Shown: one piece after another, positions 1 to 8,328 of the stretch
Position numbering within the stretch: position 1 is the stretch's first letter
Layout of the letters: every line of letters begins with the position of its first letter
From: Kribbella sp. NBC_01245
GTDB taxonomy: Bacteria; Actinomycetota; Actinomycetes; Propionibacteriales; Kribbellaceae
Length of the DNA: 64,000 bases
Reading direction: 5' to 3'
Assembly: GCF_036226525.1 (NCBI RefSeq)
Contig: NZ_CP108487.1
Coordinates: 2,046,001-2,110,000 of the forward strand
Translations under genes and position numbers: made by a program
Notes under the pieces: generated by a model
Told to the model about the DNA's origin: nothing
Database searches by the model: none
The model's input: the letters and a program-made list of their open reading frames with translations, nothing else

Positions 1-614
1 AGGCGCCGGAGCAGGTCGGTGAGCGCGGGCTGTTCCAGCACGTCGACGGAGAAGTCAGCGAGAAACCCAGCCGAGCCGCCCTCCGGCACCACCTGCACCC
101 GCGTCTCGGGCGAACTGGTCCGGGCGGCCTGCTCCGCGGCGAACGGGCCGTCGGCGATACCGATCCGCCCGCCCGGTACGTCGTACGTCTCGAGGCGGTC
201 GAGCAGTTTCGCCGCGGCGGCCGTCTCGCTGCCGTAGAAGCGACTCGGCCCGCGGGCCCGCAGGGCGCACATGCCCGGGCGGATGATCTGCACCCCGGGC
301 GTGAGCGCCTCCAGGCACGCCACCACCGGGTCGAAGGCGCGAGTGTCGACGACCGGGTCGTACTTCAGCACGACCAGTTCGGGACAACGGGACTGCGCAT
401 CTCGTGTGCGCAGACCACGCCGTACGCCGCTGGCGCGAGCGGTGGCGGAGCTGGCCAGCACCTTGCCCTTCTGCAGTACGGCGACGGGCGCGTCCGGCGC
501 GAGCCCGGCGGCCGCGGCGGCAGCTATGACGGGCCAGTCGGGGCACCAGATCACCATCGTGCGGGTCAGCGCGGATCGGGATCGGCCCGGCAGGGTCTCG
601 GGAGAGGTCGTCAT
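1..614 (-). CDS. imuB: ImuB-like Y-family polymerase accessory protein (C-terminus beyond window)
   Basis: The visible N-terminal 204 residues read as a Y-family DNA polymerase fold. The usual metal-binding motifs are absent: the N-terminal block reads VIWCPDWPV instead of a D-x-D/FF type motif, and the second block reads ACLEALTPGVQ instead of a SIDE motif. That is the hallmark of ImuB, the non-catalytic partner that links DnaE2 and ImuA' to the beta clamp in SOS mutagenesis. The ATG at 614 overlaps the stop of the upstream imuA'-type gene (ATGA, 611-614), so the two are translationally coupled. Control is probably by the LexA palindrome at 1483-1508. The C-terminal beta-binding and little-finger parts lie outside the window. 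dnaE2 is not in view. Confidence 0.85.
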   Translation of the reverse strand, partial: MTTSPETLPGRSRSALTRTMVIWCPDWPVIAAAAAAGLAPDAPVAVLQKGKVLASSATARASGVRRGLRTRDAQSRCPELVVLKYDPVVDTRAFDPVVACLEALTPGVQIIRPGMCALRARGPSRFYGSETAAAAKLLDRLETYDVPGGRIGIADGPFAAEQAARTSSPETRVQVVPEGGSAGFLADFSVDVLEQPALTDLLRR

Positions 615-1426
615 CCCACCGCCTCCTGCTGCCAAACCGGCGCCACTATCGGAGCAAGCCCTGAAACCGGCACAGGGTCGACCGAGCGGATCGAGCCGTC
701 TTCCGCTGGCAACCAGAGCAGATGCCGATTCGGCCGACCAGCCGAGCCACGACCCGTGACAGCGATCGTCGCCTGCCGGGCCAGCAACCGGCCATGCCCA
801 GGCTGCAACCCGGTCCACCGAGTGCCCTGGACCTCGAACCGCGCCTCGCTTCCCGGCCAGGCGCCGACCGAGATCAGCACCGCGCCCCGGGACCGCAACC
901 GCGCTGCCAGCCGGGACGCCTCCCCCGGGGTCACCACGCCGGGCGGCCGGACCACCACCACGGTCAGGGCGTCGACCAGAGCGGCCACCACGCTCAGCCA
1001 GTCCTGCTCGGGATCGGGCACCAGCACGAGCCGGTCGAGATCGACGCCGAGCCCGCGCGCCGCCTCCGCACCGAAGGTCGGCAGGCCGACCACCCCGCAC
1101 CAGGCGCCCTCGGCCGACGGACCGGCCATCATCGCCATCACCAGCGAGGTCGAACCGCGGACGGAGTACGTCGCGCCGCCGCGCAGGGAACCACCCGGGA
1201 GCAGCTCCGAGACGCCCGGCAAGGTCGGCAACGTCCGGTCCTGCGCGGCCGTGTCGAGCGCCTGCTGCACCCGCGTCTCAGTCGTCCGCGGCGCCGGCAC
1301 CACCCGCCGCGGCACCGCTGCCCCACCCGGCACCACCGCCACCTGCGGCGCGGCAGACTCCGCGGTGGCGAGCCGGGCGGCGTGTTGCTCCCGGGCCCTG
1401 GCCAGCAGGGCCCGAGCCTGGTCCAT
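611..1426 (-). CDS. imuA': ImuA'/RecA-like SOS mutagenesis protein
   Basis: About 271 residues with a weak RecA/SulA-like core. The stretch SVRGSTSLVMAMMAG sits where a P-loop would be but lacks the GKT/S signature, as expected of ImuA', which is related to RecA without being a true ATPase. The gene lies directly upstream of and overlaps imuB by ATGA, the standard two-gene mutasome arrangement that works with DnaE2 in SOS-induced translesion synthesis. I chose the ATG at 1426 because GGGAG lies 7 bases upstream and it leaves room for a leader after the LexA palindrome. A GTG at 1477 would add 17 residues and almost touch that palindrome. Identity rests on context plus the imuB partner. Confidence 0.78.
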   Translation of the reverse strand: MDQARALLARAREQHAARLATAESAAPQVAVVPGGAAVPRRVVPAPRTTETRVQQALDTAAQDRTLPTLPGVSELLPGGSLRGGATYSVRGSTSLVMAMMAGPSAEGAWCGVVGLPTFGAEAARGLGVDLDRLVLVPDPEQDWLSVVAALVDALTVVVVRPPGVVTPGEASRLAARLRSRGAVLISVGAWPGSEARFEVQGTRWTGLQPGHGRLLARQATIAVTGRGSAGRPNRHLLWLPAEDGSIRSVDPVPVSGLAPIVAPVWQQEAVG

Positions 1427-1482
1427 CGGGGGCTCCCGAAATTCACCAGAGCCGAGCTGCGATCCCCGTGCCGTCACTCACC

Positions 1483-1508
1483 CATGTTCGAACACCTGTT
1501 CGAACATG
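1483..1508. promoter_or_regulatory. LexA operator (SOS box)
   Basis: The core TCGAACACCTGTTCGA at 1488-1503 matches the actinobacterial/Gram-positive SOS box pattern (CGAAC-N4-GTTCG). It sits in a longer perfect palindrome with 11-bp arms at 1483-1493 and 1498-1508. It is 57 bp upstream of the chosen imuA' start and in the 100-bp gap after the LysM/BTAD gene stop, so it should repress imuA'-imuB until DNA damage. Confidence 0.93.
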
Positions 1509-1528
1509 TCAACTAACGCGGAGGGCGA

Positions 1529-4522
1529 TCAGGCGACCACCGCGTGCGGCCGACGGAAGCCCGGCAGCAACTCGTCCACCAACGCGTCGGTCTCCGGCTC
1601 GGCACCCCGCGGCCCACCGTGCTTGGCCAGCATCGAGTACATCTGGGCCGCTACCGCGCTGACGTCCTCGCGCTGCCCGAAGTGGTCCGCCAGTCGCAGC
1701 GTGGCCCGCCACAACTCCTCCGAGGCCGGGTCGAACTTCAGGCCGGTCTGCAGCGCCGTACGGGCCAAGTTGCCGTCGTTGGCGCGCAGCGAGGCCTCGG
1801 CCAGCTTGAGCGCCGCGTCCACGACCGCCTCGGCCATCCGGCGCTCGATCCCGGAGGTCGCGAGCCAGGAGTAACGCCCGGCCGGCAGCTTCGACCAGGC
1901 CGGACCGTGCACCAGGCCGAGTGCCGTCGAGAGCGGACCACGCGGGTCGTCCATCAGCGACGCCTGCTTGGTCAGCGTGCGGAAGACGTCCCAGTCGACG
2001 CGCACCACGGTCCGGTTGAGCATCCACCGGCCACTCTCGTCGGCGTACATCGCATCCGGGCCGAGCCAGCGCCGGGTGTGCTCCAGCGCCGCGTCGCGCA
2101 GCTCGTCGCTGATACCGCGCGGCCAGATCGAACCGACCAGCACGTTCGGGTGGACGCCGTAGTCCTGGCTGGCGAGGAAGGCCGCGATCTCCGTGGCCAG
2201 CTCCAGCCTGCCGTCCTCCAGCTGACCGCGGGCGTCGACCTCGACCGGCCCGAGCAGGTCGATCTCGACCGGCGCGGCCACGCTGAGGTCATTGCCCGCG
2301 TACTCGTAGGCGGGCATGTCCTGTTCGAGCCGGATCTTGTCCCGCGCGTCGGCCTCGGCCGCGTTGAACAGCGCGACCAGATCGGCGAACTGCTCCGGCG
2401 CGATCCGGTGGGCGTCGACCTCCAGCCCGAGCAGGCGGCAGACCAGGCTGTCCTTCTCGTCGACCACGAACCGCCAGGGAGCGGTCATCACGTCGCCGAC
2501 GACCAGCACGCCGACACTGCGACGCGGGTCGGACGCGAGCTGGTTCAGCTGGTACGCCTCTTCCGGCGACGGCGGTGCGGACAGCACCAGGATCTCCGCC
2601 CCCCAGAGGTCCTCGTCGGGGTGGATGATCCGGGCCCGCGTGACGGAGTCCACGCCGTACCGCCCACAGGCCTCGGTCTGAGCGTCCGTACGACGCATTA
2701 CGTCGCCAAGTGCCTCGTGCAGCGAGGAGCGGTACCGGAGCCGGCTGGGCGCCAGCGCGGACAGGTCGTCGCCGAACCCGACCATCGACACCCGCGCGCC
2801 TTCGGACCACAGGTTGGTGGCCAGCTCGACCGCGAGCGAACCCACCACGTCGCGCGCCGCGTTGACGACACCACCGAAGCTGGCAATGCCCTGAGCCTGG
2901 CTGAGGTCCACCAGCACGATCGCGTGGTCAGCGTTCCGCCCGACCGTCACCAGCGAGGGGTACGGCGAGGGAGCGGTGATCTCGGCCTCGGGGGCATACG
3001 CCCGGCGCAGCACCCACCGGCGCCCGTCGGCGATGACTCCCCACGGGGGCGGCGGCGCGGACGGGTTCTCCGTGGGAGCCAGCACGAGCGTGAGTGCCTT
3101 GTCCGTCACCAGTGCGGCCACAATCGCCGGCACGGGCTGGTTCTGCTGCTTGAGCGCGGCACCGAGGTGGCGCAGCGCGCTGTCGACGAACTGGGCGGTC
3201 GGCACGTCGGAGGCGAGCCGCAGGTCCACCTCGGTCTGACGGTGGCTACCGGATTTCGGGCCCGGGCCGAGCGCCCAACCGCGACGGCGCTTCAACGCCA
3301 GCGCGAGGCCCGCCGCGAGCAGCGTGGCGCCGAAGCCGTACAGGCCGGCCTCGACCGGGTCGAACCCGCTCTCGGTCGCCACCGGCGCGGGCGCGTCGTA
3401 CACCCTGCTGCCACCGGCGACCGGGCCGCCGGGGTTGCCGCTGTCACCGGGCACGTGCGGCGCGACCTTGTCGGGCTTGACCGCAACGGGCTTGGAGTCC
3501 TTGGCCTTCGGGTCCTTCGAGGCGTCGCCGATCTCGACCGAGGACGGCTTCTCCACCTCGATGGTCTCGCCGGTGCGCTTGTCGGTCTGGGTCTTGGTCG
3601 GGTTCTGCCGGTGCTCGCCGGCCTTCTTCTCTTCCTTCTTGTCGACGACCTTCTTGTCGGTCGTCTTGTCAGCGGTCTTGTCGACGATCTTGTCCTCGAC
3701 GTTCACCTTGACGGTGTGCACGCCCGAGCCCTTGGCGTCCGCGGGTAGGCGCACCTGCCAGCCCGGCAGGATCAGGTCCGGGTTGGTGAGCCGGCGACCG
3801 TCCGGCTGCAGCTTGTTCTTGTTGAGGTCGTAGATCTCCTTGTAGCGACGGCCGTCGCCCAGGTGCCGTTCAGCGATGTCCCAAAGGCAGTCGTAGTTGC
3901 GCCCCTCGGGCGGGCGGACCTCGGTGTACTTGATGACCTTGCCGCTCTGGTCATTGTTGGTCCGCACGCCGGTCTTCACCCCGCCGCCGAGGTCGACCTT
4001 GCTCGGCGCCTCGGTCTCGAGGTACGCGTTGCGCGAGTCACCGCCAGCGGTGGCGGTGATCGAGTTCTGCGGGCCGACGGTCGAGAGCGTCGCGGCGTTG
4101 GCCACTGGCAGGGTCACGCTGGCGGCACCGACGAGCAGCACCACACCCGAGATCAGGCGTCGCGCCAGCGTCTGAGACCCGCCACCGAGCGGCACGCGCG
4201 GCGACAGCCCGTGTCCCTTGCGCTCGGCGATCGCCTCAGCGACCAGGCAGACCAGGAAATGCGCCCACGCCACCCAGATGAAGAAGGCGATGATGCCCAG
4301 CACCGACTCGGCGGTCAGCTCACCGAACAGCACATCGCGGTTCGGCATCTGCTCCGGCCAGGGTGTGCCGAAGAACGTCAGCAGCACATACGGAACACCG
4401 CCGACGATCGCCAGGATCGCCAGCAGCGAAGCGAACCCCTTGAGCCGGTCTCCCGCGCTCGTCGGCGGTCGCTGCGGCAACCTGGCAGCGGCCCGCTGCG
4501 GCGTACCCGTCGTCCTCACCAT
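1529..4522 (-). CDS. LysM- and BTAD-domain membrane protein of the Tad locus
   Basis: A 997-residue protein. Two hydrophobic segments lie near residues 30-50 and 70-95, and a third near 125-140. A LysM-like domain follows at about 208-255 (NYDCLWDIAERHLGDG ... NPDLILPGWQVRLP). Next come a Lys/Asp/Thr-rich linker, another hydrophobic segment near 390-410, and a large domain ending in a BTAD/TPR-like region (about 860-985) of the kind found in SARP regulators. No DNA-binding winged helix is obvious beside the BTAD. It is the last gene of a same-strand run with Tad pilus genes. A role linking peptidoglycan to pilus assembly or signalling is inference. The start at 4522 has a GGAGGAAG ribosome site. 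Confidence 0.8.
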   Translation of the reverse strand: MVRTTGTPQRAAARLPQRPPTSAGDRLKGFASLLAILAIVGGVPYVLLTFFGTPWPEQMPNRDVLFGELTAESVLGIIAFFIWVAWAHFLVCLVAEAIAERKGHGLSPRVPLGGGSQTLARRLISGVVLLVGAASVTLPVANAATLSTVGPQNSITATAGGDSRNAYLETEAPSKVDLGGGVKTGVRTNNDQSGKVIKYTEVRPPEGRNYDCLWDIAERHLGDGRRYKEIYDLNKNKLQPDGRRLTNPDLILPGWQVRLPADAKGSGVHTVKVNVEDKIVDKTADKTTDKKVVDKKEEKKAGEHRQNPTKTQTDKRTGETIEVEKPSSVEIGDASKDPKAKDSKPVAVKPDKVAPHVPGDSGNPGGPVAGGSRVYDAPAPVATESGFDPVEAGLYGFGATLLAAGLALALKRRRGWALGPGPKSGSHRQTEVDLRLASDVPTAQFVDSALRHLGAALKQQNQPVPAIVAALVTDKALTLVLAPTENPSAPPPPWGVIADGRRWVLRRAYAPEAEITAPSPYPSLVTVGRNADHAIVLVDLSQAQGIASFGGVVNAARDVVGSLAVELATNLWSEGARVSMVGFGDDLSALAPSRLRYRSSLHEALGDVMRRTDAQTEACGRYGVDSVTRARIIHPDEDLWGAEILVLSAPPSPEEAYQLNQLASDPRRSVGVLVVGDVMTAPWRFVVDEKDSLVCRLLGLEVDAHRIAPEQFADLVALFNAAEADARDKIRLEQDMPAYEYAGNDLSVAAPVEIDLLGPVEVDARGQLEDGRLELATEIAAFLASQDYGVHPNVLVGSIWPRGISDELRDAALEHTRRWLGPDAMYADESGRWMLNRTVVRVDWDVFRTLTKQASLMDDPRGPLSTALGLVHGPAWSKLPAGRYSWLATSGIERRMAEAVVDAALKLAEASLRANDGNLARTALQTGLKFDPASEELWRATLRLADHFGQREDVSAVAAQMYSMLAKHGGPRGAEPETDALVDELLPGFRRPHAVVA

Positions 4523-4546
4523 CGTGCTTCCTCCATCGCCACGGCG

Positions 4547-5467
4547 TCAGCCACCGATCGCCTGGACTTCCTGAACCGGAAGCCGCTGCACTGCCTTCAC
4601 CTCGAAGCGCCCCAGGTCCGACCACGAGTTCTGGTCGGTGCGCCACAGGGCGACATCCCAGAACACGCTGATGTTGACCGTGTACATCCCGTCCTTCTGG
4701 GTCGCGCTCGAACGCTTGTAAACCACCTTGCAGGGGTTGGACTGATGGAACGGGTCCTGGGTTTCGTCGTATCCGTCCGATTCCAGCGGTTCCAGCCCCA
4801 GCTCGCAGGTCACCTTCTCCTGCCCGTCACCCGGATCGATCACCATCTTGCCGACGATGGCCCGCATCCGGACCAGGCAGGTCGGACAGCCACCGCGGAA
4901 GCCGATCATCGGCCGGAGGTTCTCGTCCAGGAAGACGGCCGAGCTGTCCGGCGTGAGCTTGAAGTACGCCGGCACGTTGACGCGCGGCGTATACGTCGGG
5001 TTGATCTGCAGGACCGGCGTCGGATAAGTGGTGCCGAACCGGTCCCAGAACTGGTCCATGTAGTCGACATCCCGGCACTGGTCCCGCTCTTCCGGGGTCA
5101 GCGGCACGATCTCCCGCTCGAGGTGGACGTTCGGACCGCCCCAGCCGGCGTTCAGGTCGTAGTCGACGATGTGGACCCGCATGAACCAGGTCTTGCCCTC
5201 AGGCGGAGCAGGGAGGTTGATACCGTCCGGCACCGGAAAGTCGCGACAGGGCACAAAGACCCTGCCACCCAATCGGTCCCGCCAAGGCACTGGTGCCCTG
5301 GTGAAGCCACCGCCACAGTAGCCGCCGAAGCCGCGGGAGTTCGCGTAGTAGGTGCACCCCTGGTCCGGGTAGCTACCGGTCACCTTCGCGGCAGCGGGCT
5401 GCACAGTCGCCAGCGTCCCCAGAACGAGGCAGAAGGCCACCAGGCCACGGCCTAGTCGGTTGCGCAT
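4547..5467 (-). CDS. Secreted protein of unknown function, Tad-locus associated
   Basis: A 306-residue protein with a clear Sec signal peptide: basic MRNR, a hydrophobic stretch, and a likely cleavage after QPAAA near residue 26. The mature part contains several cysteines (CTYY, GYCGG, PCRDF, DQCRD, CPTC, CELG, PCKV), suggesting disulfides outside the cell. I do not recognise a named catalytic domain. It lies 24 bp upstream of the LysM/BTAD gene on the same strand, so the two are probably co-transcribed as part of the pilus locus. Assignment to the pilus system is by position only. Confidence 0.65.
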   Translation of the reverse strand: MRNRLGRGLVAFCLVLGTLATVQPAAAKVTGSYPDQGCTYYANSRGFGGYCGGGFTRAPVPWRDRLGGRVFVPCRDFPVPDGINLPAPPEGKTWFMRVHIVDYDLNAGWGGPNVHLEREIVPLTPEERDQCRDVDYMDQFWDRFGTTYPTPVLQINPTYTPRVNVPAYFKLTPDSSAVFLDENLRPMIGFRGGCPTCLVRMRAIVGKMVIDPGDGQEKVTCELGLEPLESDGYDETQDPFHQSNPCKVVYKRSSATQKDGMYTVNISVFWDVALWRTDQNSWSDLGRFEVKAVQRLPVQEVQAIGG

Positions 5468-5575
5468 GCTGTCTCCTGTAACTGGTCTTCATCGGAGCGT
5501 ATCGCCCGGCAGGGGCATTTTGCCCGTTGCAGCACGGCGAGGAAACCCCTCCCGCTCACGGTTCGATCACGTCGA

Positions 5576-6241
5576 TCACGCAGGGTAGGGAATCCCGGCG
5601 CAGGTGAAGCCGGCATTCCTCGAACCCATCCAGCGGTACATCACGAAAGTGCCGTTATGCGGCGCCATGATGATCACGTCGGGTGTTCCCTTGGGTGCGC
5701 TGCGTATCCACTTCTTCGTGGCCGGGTCGAAGTACTCGGTTCGTTGCGACCGGCAACTGCCGATCCGCACCTTGCCGTCGGCCTGCTTGTCCACCTTGCG
5801 CAACACGATGCTGCCCGGTGGCTTCATCACCCAGCCCGCCTTCTTCGCCACCGCGATCTGCGCCTCGACATCGGCATGGAAGTACGCCGGGAAGGTGCTG
5901 CGCAGCACGGCGTCGTCGCGGTCCACCAGGGCCTTGAAATAGATCGGGTACGCCGCGGCGAACGCCTGTACGGCGGGTTGGTTCTTGAAGATGTGCGTCA
6001 CCACGATGATCTGACGAGCCGGCCCGGTCGTCGTCGTGGCCGAGGTCGTCGTAGGCGTGGACGGCTTGTCGGTAGGCGTAGAGGCGGACGCCGACGGGGT
6101 CTCGCTCGGGTCGCCGCCCGCACCGGGATCGACCGGCGTCGGCGCGCCACCGGTCGGCTCGTTTCCGCCGCAACCCGCGACAACGCCCAGCAGCAACGCC
6201 ACGGACACCACCGCGGCGCCCACGCGCGTACGACCTGCCAT
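5576..6241 (-). CDS. Putative lipoprotein of the Tad locus
   Basis: A 221-residue protein with a lipoprotein signal: hydrophobic VVSVALLLGVVAGC with the lipidated Cys at about residue 24. A Thr/Ser/Pro-rich linker covers about 30-75, and a globular domain of about 145 residues follows (AYPIYFKALVDRDDAVL ... DVIIMAPHNGTFVMYRW). No family is recognised with certainty. AAAGG lies 7 bases before the ATG. The gene is preceded by the 34-bp inverted repeat at 6273-6376, which may weaken or stop read-through from the TadG-like gene, so this gene may have its own promoter. Confidence 0.65.
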   Translation of the reverse strand: MAGRTRVGAAVVSVALLLGVVAGCGGNEPTGGAPTPVDPGAGGDPSETPSASASTPTDKPSTPTTTSATTTTGPARQIIVVTHIFKNQPAVQAFAAAYPIYFKALVDRDDAVLRSTFPAYFHADVEAQIAVAKKAGWVMKPPGSIVLRKVDKQADGKVRIGSCRSQRTEYFDPATKKWIRSAPKGTPDVIIMAPHNGTFVMYRWMGSRNAGFTCAGIPYPA

Positions 6242-6272
6242 CTCTTACCTTTCCTCAGTTCTCCTGCCGCAA

Positions 6273-6376
6273 CTTCTTTTGCGTTCATTCGTCGGAATCC
6301 GCCCTCCCAGCGCAGCGCACCTGCACCGGCTCGCTGAGGGGAGAGGGCGGATTCCGACGAATGAACGCAAAAGAAG
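6273..6376. repeat. Perfect 34-bp inverted repeat (palindromic intergenic element)
   Basis: The arms at 6273-6306 and 6343-6376 are exact reverse complements over 34 bp, with a 36-bp loop. Each arm carries a TTTTGCGTTCATTCGTCGG-type sequence. The element starts 10 bp after the stop of the TadG-like gene and ends 31 bp before the lipoprotein start. A related but imperfect element lies at 52321-52413. There is no coding capacity in the loop. Possible roles are an intergenic REP-like element, a transcription terminator or attenuator, or a MITE remnant. Confidence 0.95.
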
Positions 6377-6386
6377 AGGTTACGGG

Positions 6387-7112
6387 TCAGCCGCCGCCGG
6401 TGGGCGGGGTGATGGGGGTGACCGACGTCCCCGGGGTCTTGGTGGGATCCGTCGGCTTTGGGGACTCGGTCGGATCCGTCGGGTCAGTCGGCGTCGGAGT
6501 GATGCTCGGCGTACAGCTGGCCGGCATCGGGAACGGCGCCAGCGTCCAGATTGGCGTCGGCGAACCGATCGTCCAGCGCACTGGGCATGGGATGTCCAGC
6601 GTCGGCGGATTCGCGGTAGGCCTGACCGTGACATCCGGCCTCTCGTCGGTCGGAATCACCGTCAGCGGCGGCACGGTCGGCGAGTCGTCCGACTTGAGAA
6701 TGCCCTGCTCCGCATGGGCTTCGCCCGCGCCCTTGGCCGTCAAATCCGTGTACCCGACCACTGCCAGGAACGCCGTCTTGCTGCTCAGCTCGACCTCGAC
6801 CCGGACCTGCTCGTCGTTCAGCACCGTCGGCGCGCAACCCGTCACCGCCGGGTCGTTCCCCATCACCTGACGGCAGAACTCGCCGATCGCGTCACCGGCC
6901 TTGGCGACGTCGATCTTGGCCTCGTCACTGTTCAGGTCGATCGCGGCGGCGCCGACCCGGGCGGCCTCCTGCGCGTATCCGGCCGCCCGCGAGCGCGCGC
7001 CGAGCTGCCGGCCACCGTCGAGCACGAGCCCGGCCAGCAGGAAGATCATCACGATCAGGATCACGATCGCCGGACTCAGCGAGCCCCGCTCGGTCCGCAA
7101 CCGCCTAGCCAT
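6387..7112 (-). CDS. TadG-like/pilus-assembly membrane protein with proline-threonine tail
   Basis: About 241 residues. The N-terminus RTERGSLSPAIVILIVMIF is a TadE/TadG-type hydrophobic helix after a short basic leader. The middle domain (about 25-130) resembles a small pseudopilin periplasmic part, and the C-terminus is a Thr/Pro/Asp-rich tail (TPTPTDPTDPTESPKPTDPT) typical of surface-exposed linkers. The ATG at 7112 overlaps the stop of the upstream TadE-type gene by 8 bp (ATGGCTAG), showing translational coupling. An alternative ATG three codons upstream at 7121 is possible. It is probably a minor pilin anchored in the cytoplasmic membrane. Confidence 0.75.
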   Translation of the reverse strand: MARRLRTERGSLSPAIVILIVMIFLLAGLVLDGGRQLGARSRAAGYAQEAARVGAAAIDLNSDEAKIDVAKAGDAIGEFCRQVMGNDPAVTGCAPTVLNDEQVRVEVELSSKTAFLAVVGYTDLTAKGAGEAHAEQGILKSDDSPTVPPLTVIPTDERPDVTVRPTANPPTLDIPCPVRWTIGSPTPIWTLAPFPMPASCTPSITPTPTDPTDPTESPKPTDPTKTPGTSVTPITPPTGGG

Positions 7113-7563
7113 CAGAACCATCCCGCACGCCTCGATAGGGATCGACCGAAGAACTGAACTGGCGGGAGACGGTCGTATCGCCGCTCAACCCGAGCAGCCC
7201 GAGATCGCGGTAGTCGATCGTGCAGGTCACCTCGACCGTCAACGTCTCCCCCGGCTCGAACCCGCTGGTGATACTCCCGCTCGCCGTGTCCGCACACGAC
7301 CGGAACGCCTGCCCGGCCGCCCGATCCACCGCGTCGTTGAGCCGGATCTCCGCGTCGTCGCTCGAACGCGCCTGACTCGCCGCCCGGGCGCCTTCCCGCG
7401 CGGCGTTCTCCAGCAGCGAAGCGGTCTGGTAGTACCGCCCACAGGCCATCAAGAACATGAACAGCATCAGCATGATCGGCGCGAGAATCGCCAGCTCCAG
7501 CGCCATCGTCCCGCGCTCCCCCGCACGTGCACGTCGTACGGCGGGCAGGTGGAAGCGGCGCAT
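7105..7563 (-). CDS. TadE-family pseudopilin
   Basis: A 152-residue TadE/G-like protein. It has the typical short basic leader, then RGTMALELAILAPIMLMLFMF, where a Glu follows the small residues just before a single transmembrane helix. The exported part is small and carries two cysteines (RSCADTA, EVTCTID). The start ATG shares one base with the upstream stop (TGATG at 7563). It is part of the tad pilin cassette. TadE pseudopilins are minor subunits needed for Flp fibre assembly. Confidence 0.85.
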   Translation of the reverse strand: MRRFHLPAVRRARAGERGTMALELAILAPIMLMLFMFLMACGRYYQTASLLENAAREGARAASQARSSDDAEIRLNDAVDRAAGQAFRSCADTASGSITSGFEPGETLTVEVTCTIDYRDLGLLGLSGDTTVSRQFSSSVDPYRGVRDGSDG

Positions 7564-7976
7564 CAGTTGTCCGCCTCGAACTGCTCGATCGGCCCGGTCG
7601 CGGTACGGCTGACGGTGAACGAGACCCCGGGAATCAGAGAAACGGTGTCGCCCGAGACGGTCACCGCTACCTGCCCTTCGGGCTCGTTGTACTTCAGATC
7701 CGGCACGGCGGTGTTGCGCAACGCCGTACCACCGAGACGCGCGGCGTACCCCTGGGTCTCGGTCCGGACCTGCTCGCCGAGGCCGTCGGTGTAGACCGCA
7801 GGCTGGATCAGCCGGAGCTGGGAAACGCCTTCCTGGGCCGCGTTCAACGCGACCGAACGGCCGTACAGCCAGAGCGCGGCCTGCACGGACATGAAGATCA
7901 GGCCGAGCAGCATCGGCGCGATGATCGAGAGTTCGAGCGCGCTCGCTCCTCGCTCGTCGCGCTTTCTGCCCGGCAC
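7563..7976 (-). CDS. TadE-family pseudopilin
   Basis: A 137-residue protein with a RDERGASALELSIIAPMLLG leader/helix, the TadE signature of Gly-x4-Glu before one transmembrane helix. The rest is a small exported domain without cysteines. The start is a GTG at 7976 with AGGGG just upstream. The stop overlaps the next tadE start by one base. It is the second member of the pilin cassette, 14 bp after the Flp-like pilin. Confidence 0.85.
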   Translation of the reverse strand: MPGRKRDERGASALELSIIAPMLLGLIFMSVQAALWLYGRSVALNAAQEGVSQLRLIQPAVYTDGLGEQVRTETQGYAARLGGTALRNTAVPDLKYNEPEGQVAVTVSGDTVSLIPGVSFTVSRTATGPIEQFEADN

Positions 7977-7990
7977 CGTCCCCTAGTCCC

Positions 7991-8200
7991 TTAGCCCTGG
8001 TCGATTTCGGCGGTGCGCTCGGTGATGACGCGTCGCACCACCAGGCCGATCGCCAATGCGGCGCCGACCAGGATGGCCGAGATGATCGCCCATTCCAGCG
8101 CCGAGGCGCCGACCTGGCCGCGTCCGCGAGCCCGCTGGTTATGGGCCCGCGCCAACGCGTAGCCGACCATCGCGCGCACGAACTGCACTTCGCCGTTCAT
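7991..8200 (-). CDS. Small Flp-like pilin
   Basis: A 69-residue protein. A basic segment (RAHNQRARGRGQVG) precedes GASALEWAIISAILVGAAL, a single hydrophobic helix with the Flp-type Gly and Glu+5 arrangement at the prepilin cleavage site. I start at the ATG at 8200 because AAAGGAA lies 5-6 bases upstream; a longer frame upstream has no support. Size, helix and position before two TadE genes make it the likely major pilin. No prepilin peptidase (TadV) gene is present in this window, so processing must rely on one elsewhere. Confidence 0.8.
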   Translation of the reverse strand: MNGEVQFVRAMVGYALARAHNQRARGRGQVGASALEWAIISAILVGAALAIGLVVRRVITERTAEIDQG

Positions 8201-8328
8201 CCGGTTCCTTTCACACGCTCGAGGGCCTAGCAAGACCCCTGATGCGCTCAGTATGCCCCGGAAGAGGTCCGATACGCCCACCCGGGCCTGGTGCCGCGCC
8301 GCGTTGTCTGCGACGCGACATCCACCCG

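Noticed and set aside
1544..3748. 734-codon open frame on the plus strand
   Set aside because: It is antisense to the LysM/BTAD gene, with Arg/His/Gln-rich composition typical of shadow frames.
3863..5455. 530-codon open frame on the plus strand
   Set aside because: Antisense to the LysM/BTAD and secreted protein genes; no signal, motif or ribosome site.
6273..6376. Insertion sequence or transposon
   Set aside because: Only 36 bp separate the arms, with no transposase and no evident target duplication, so it is treated as a palindromic repeat.
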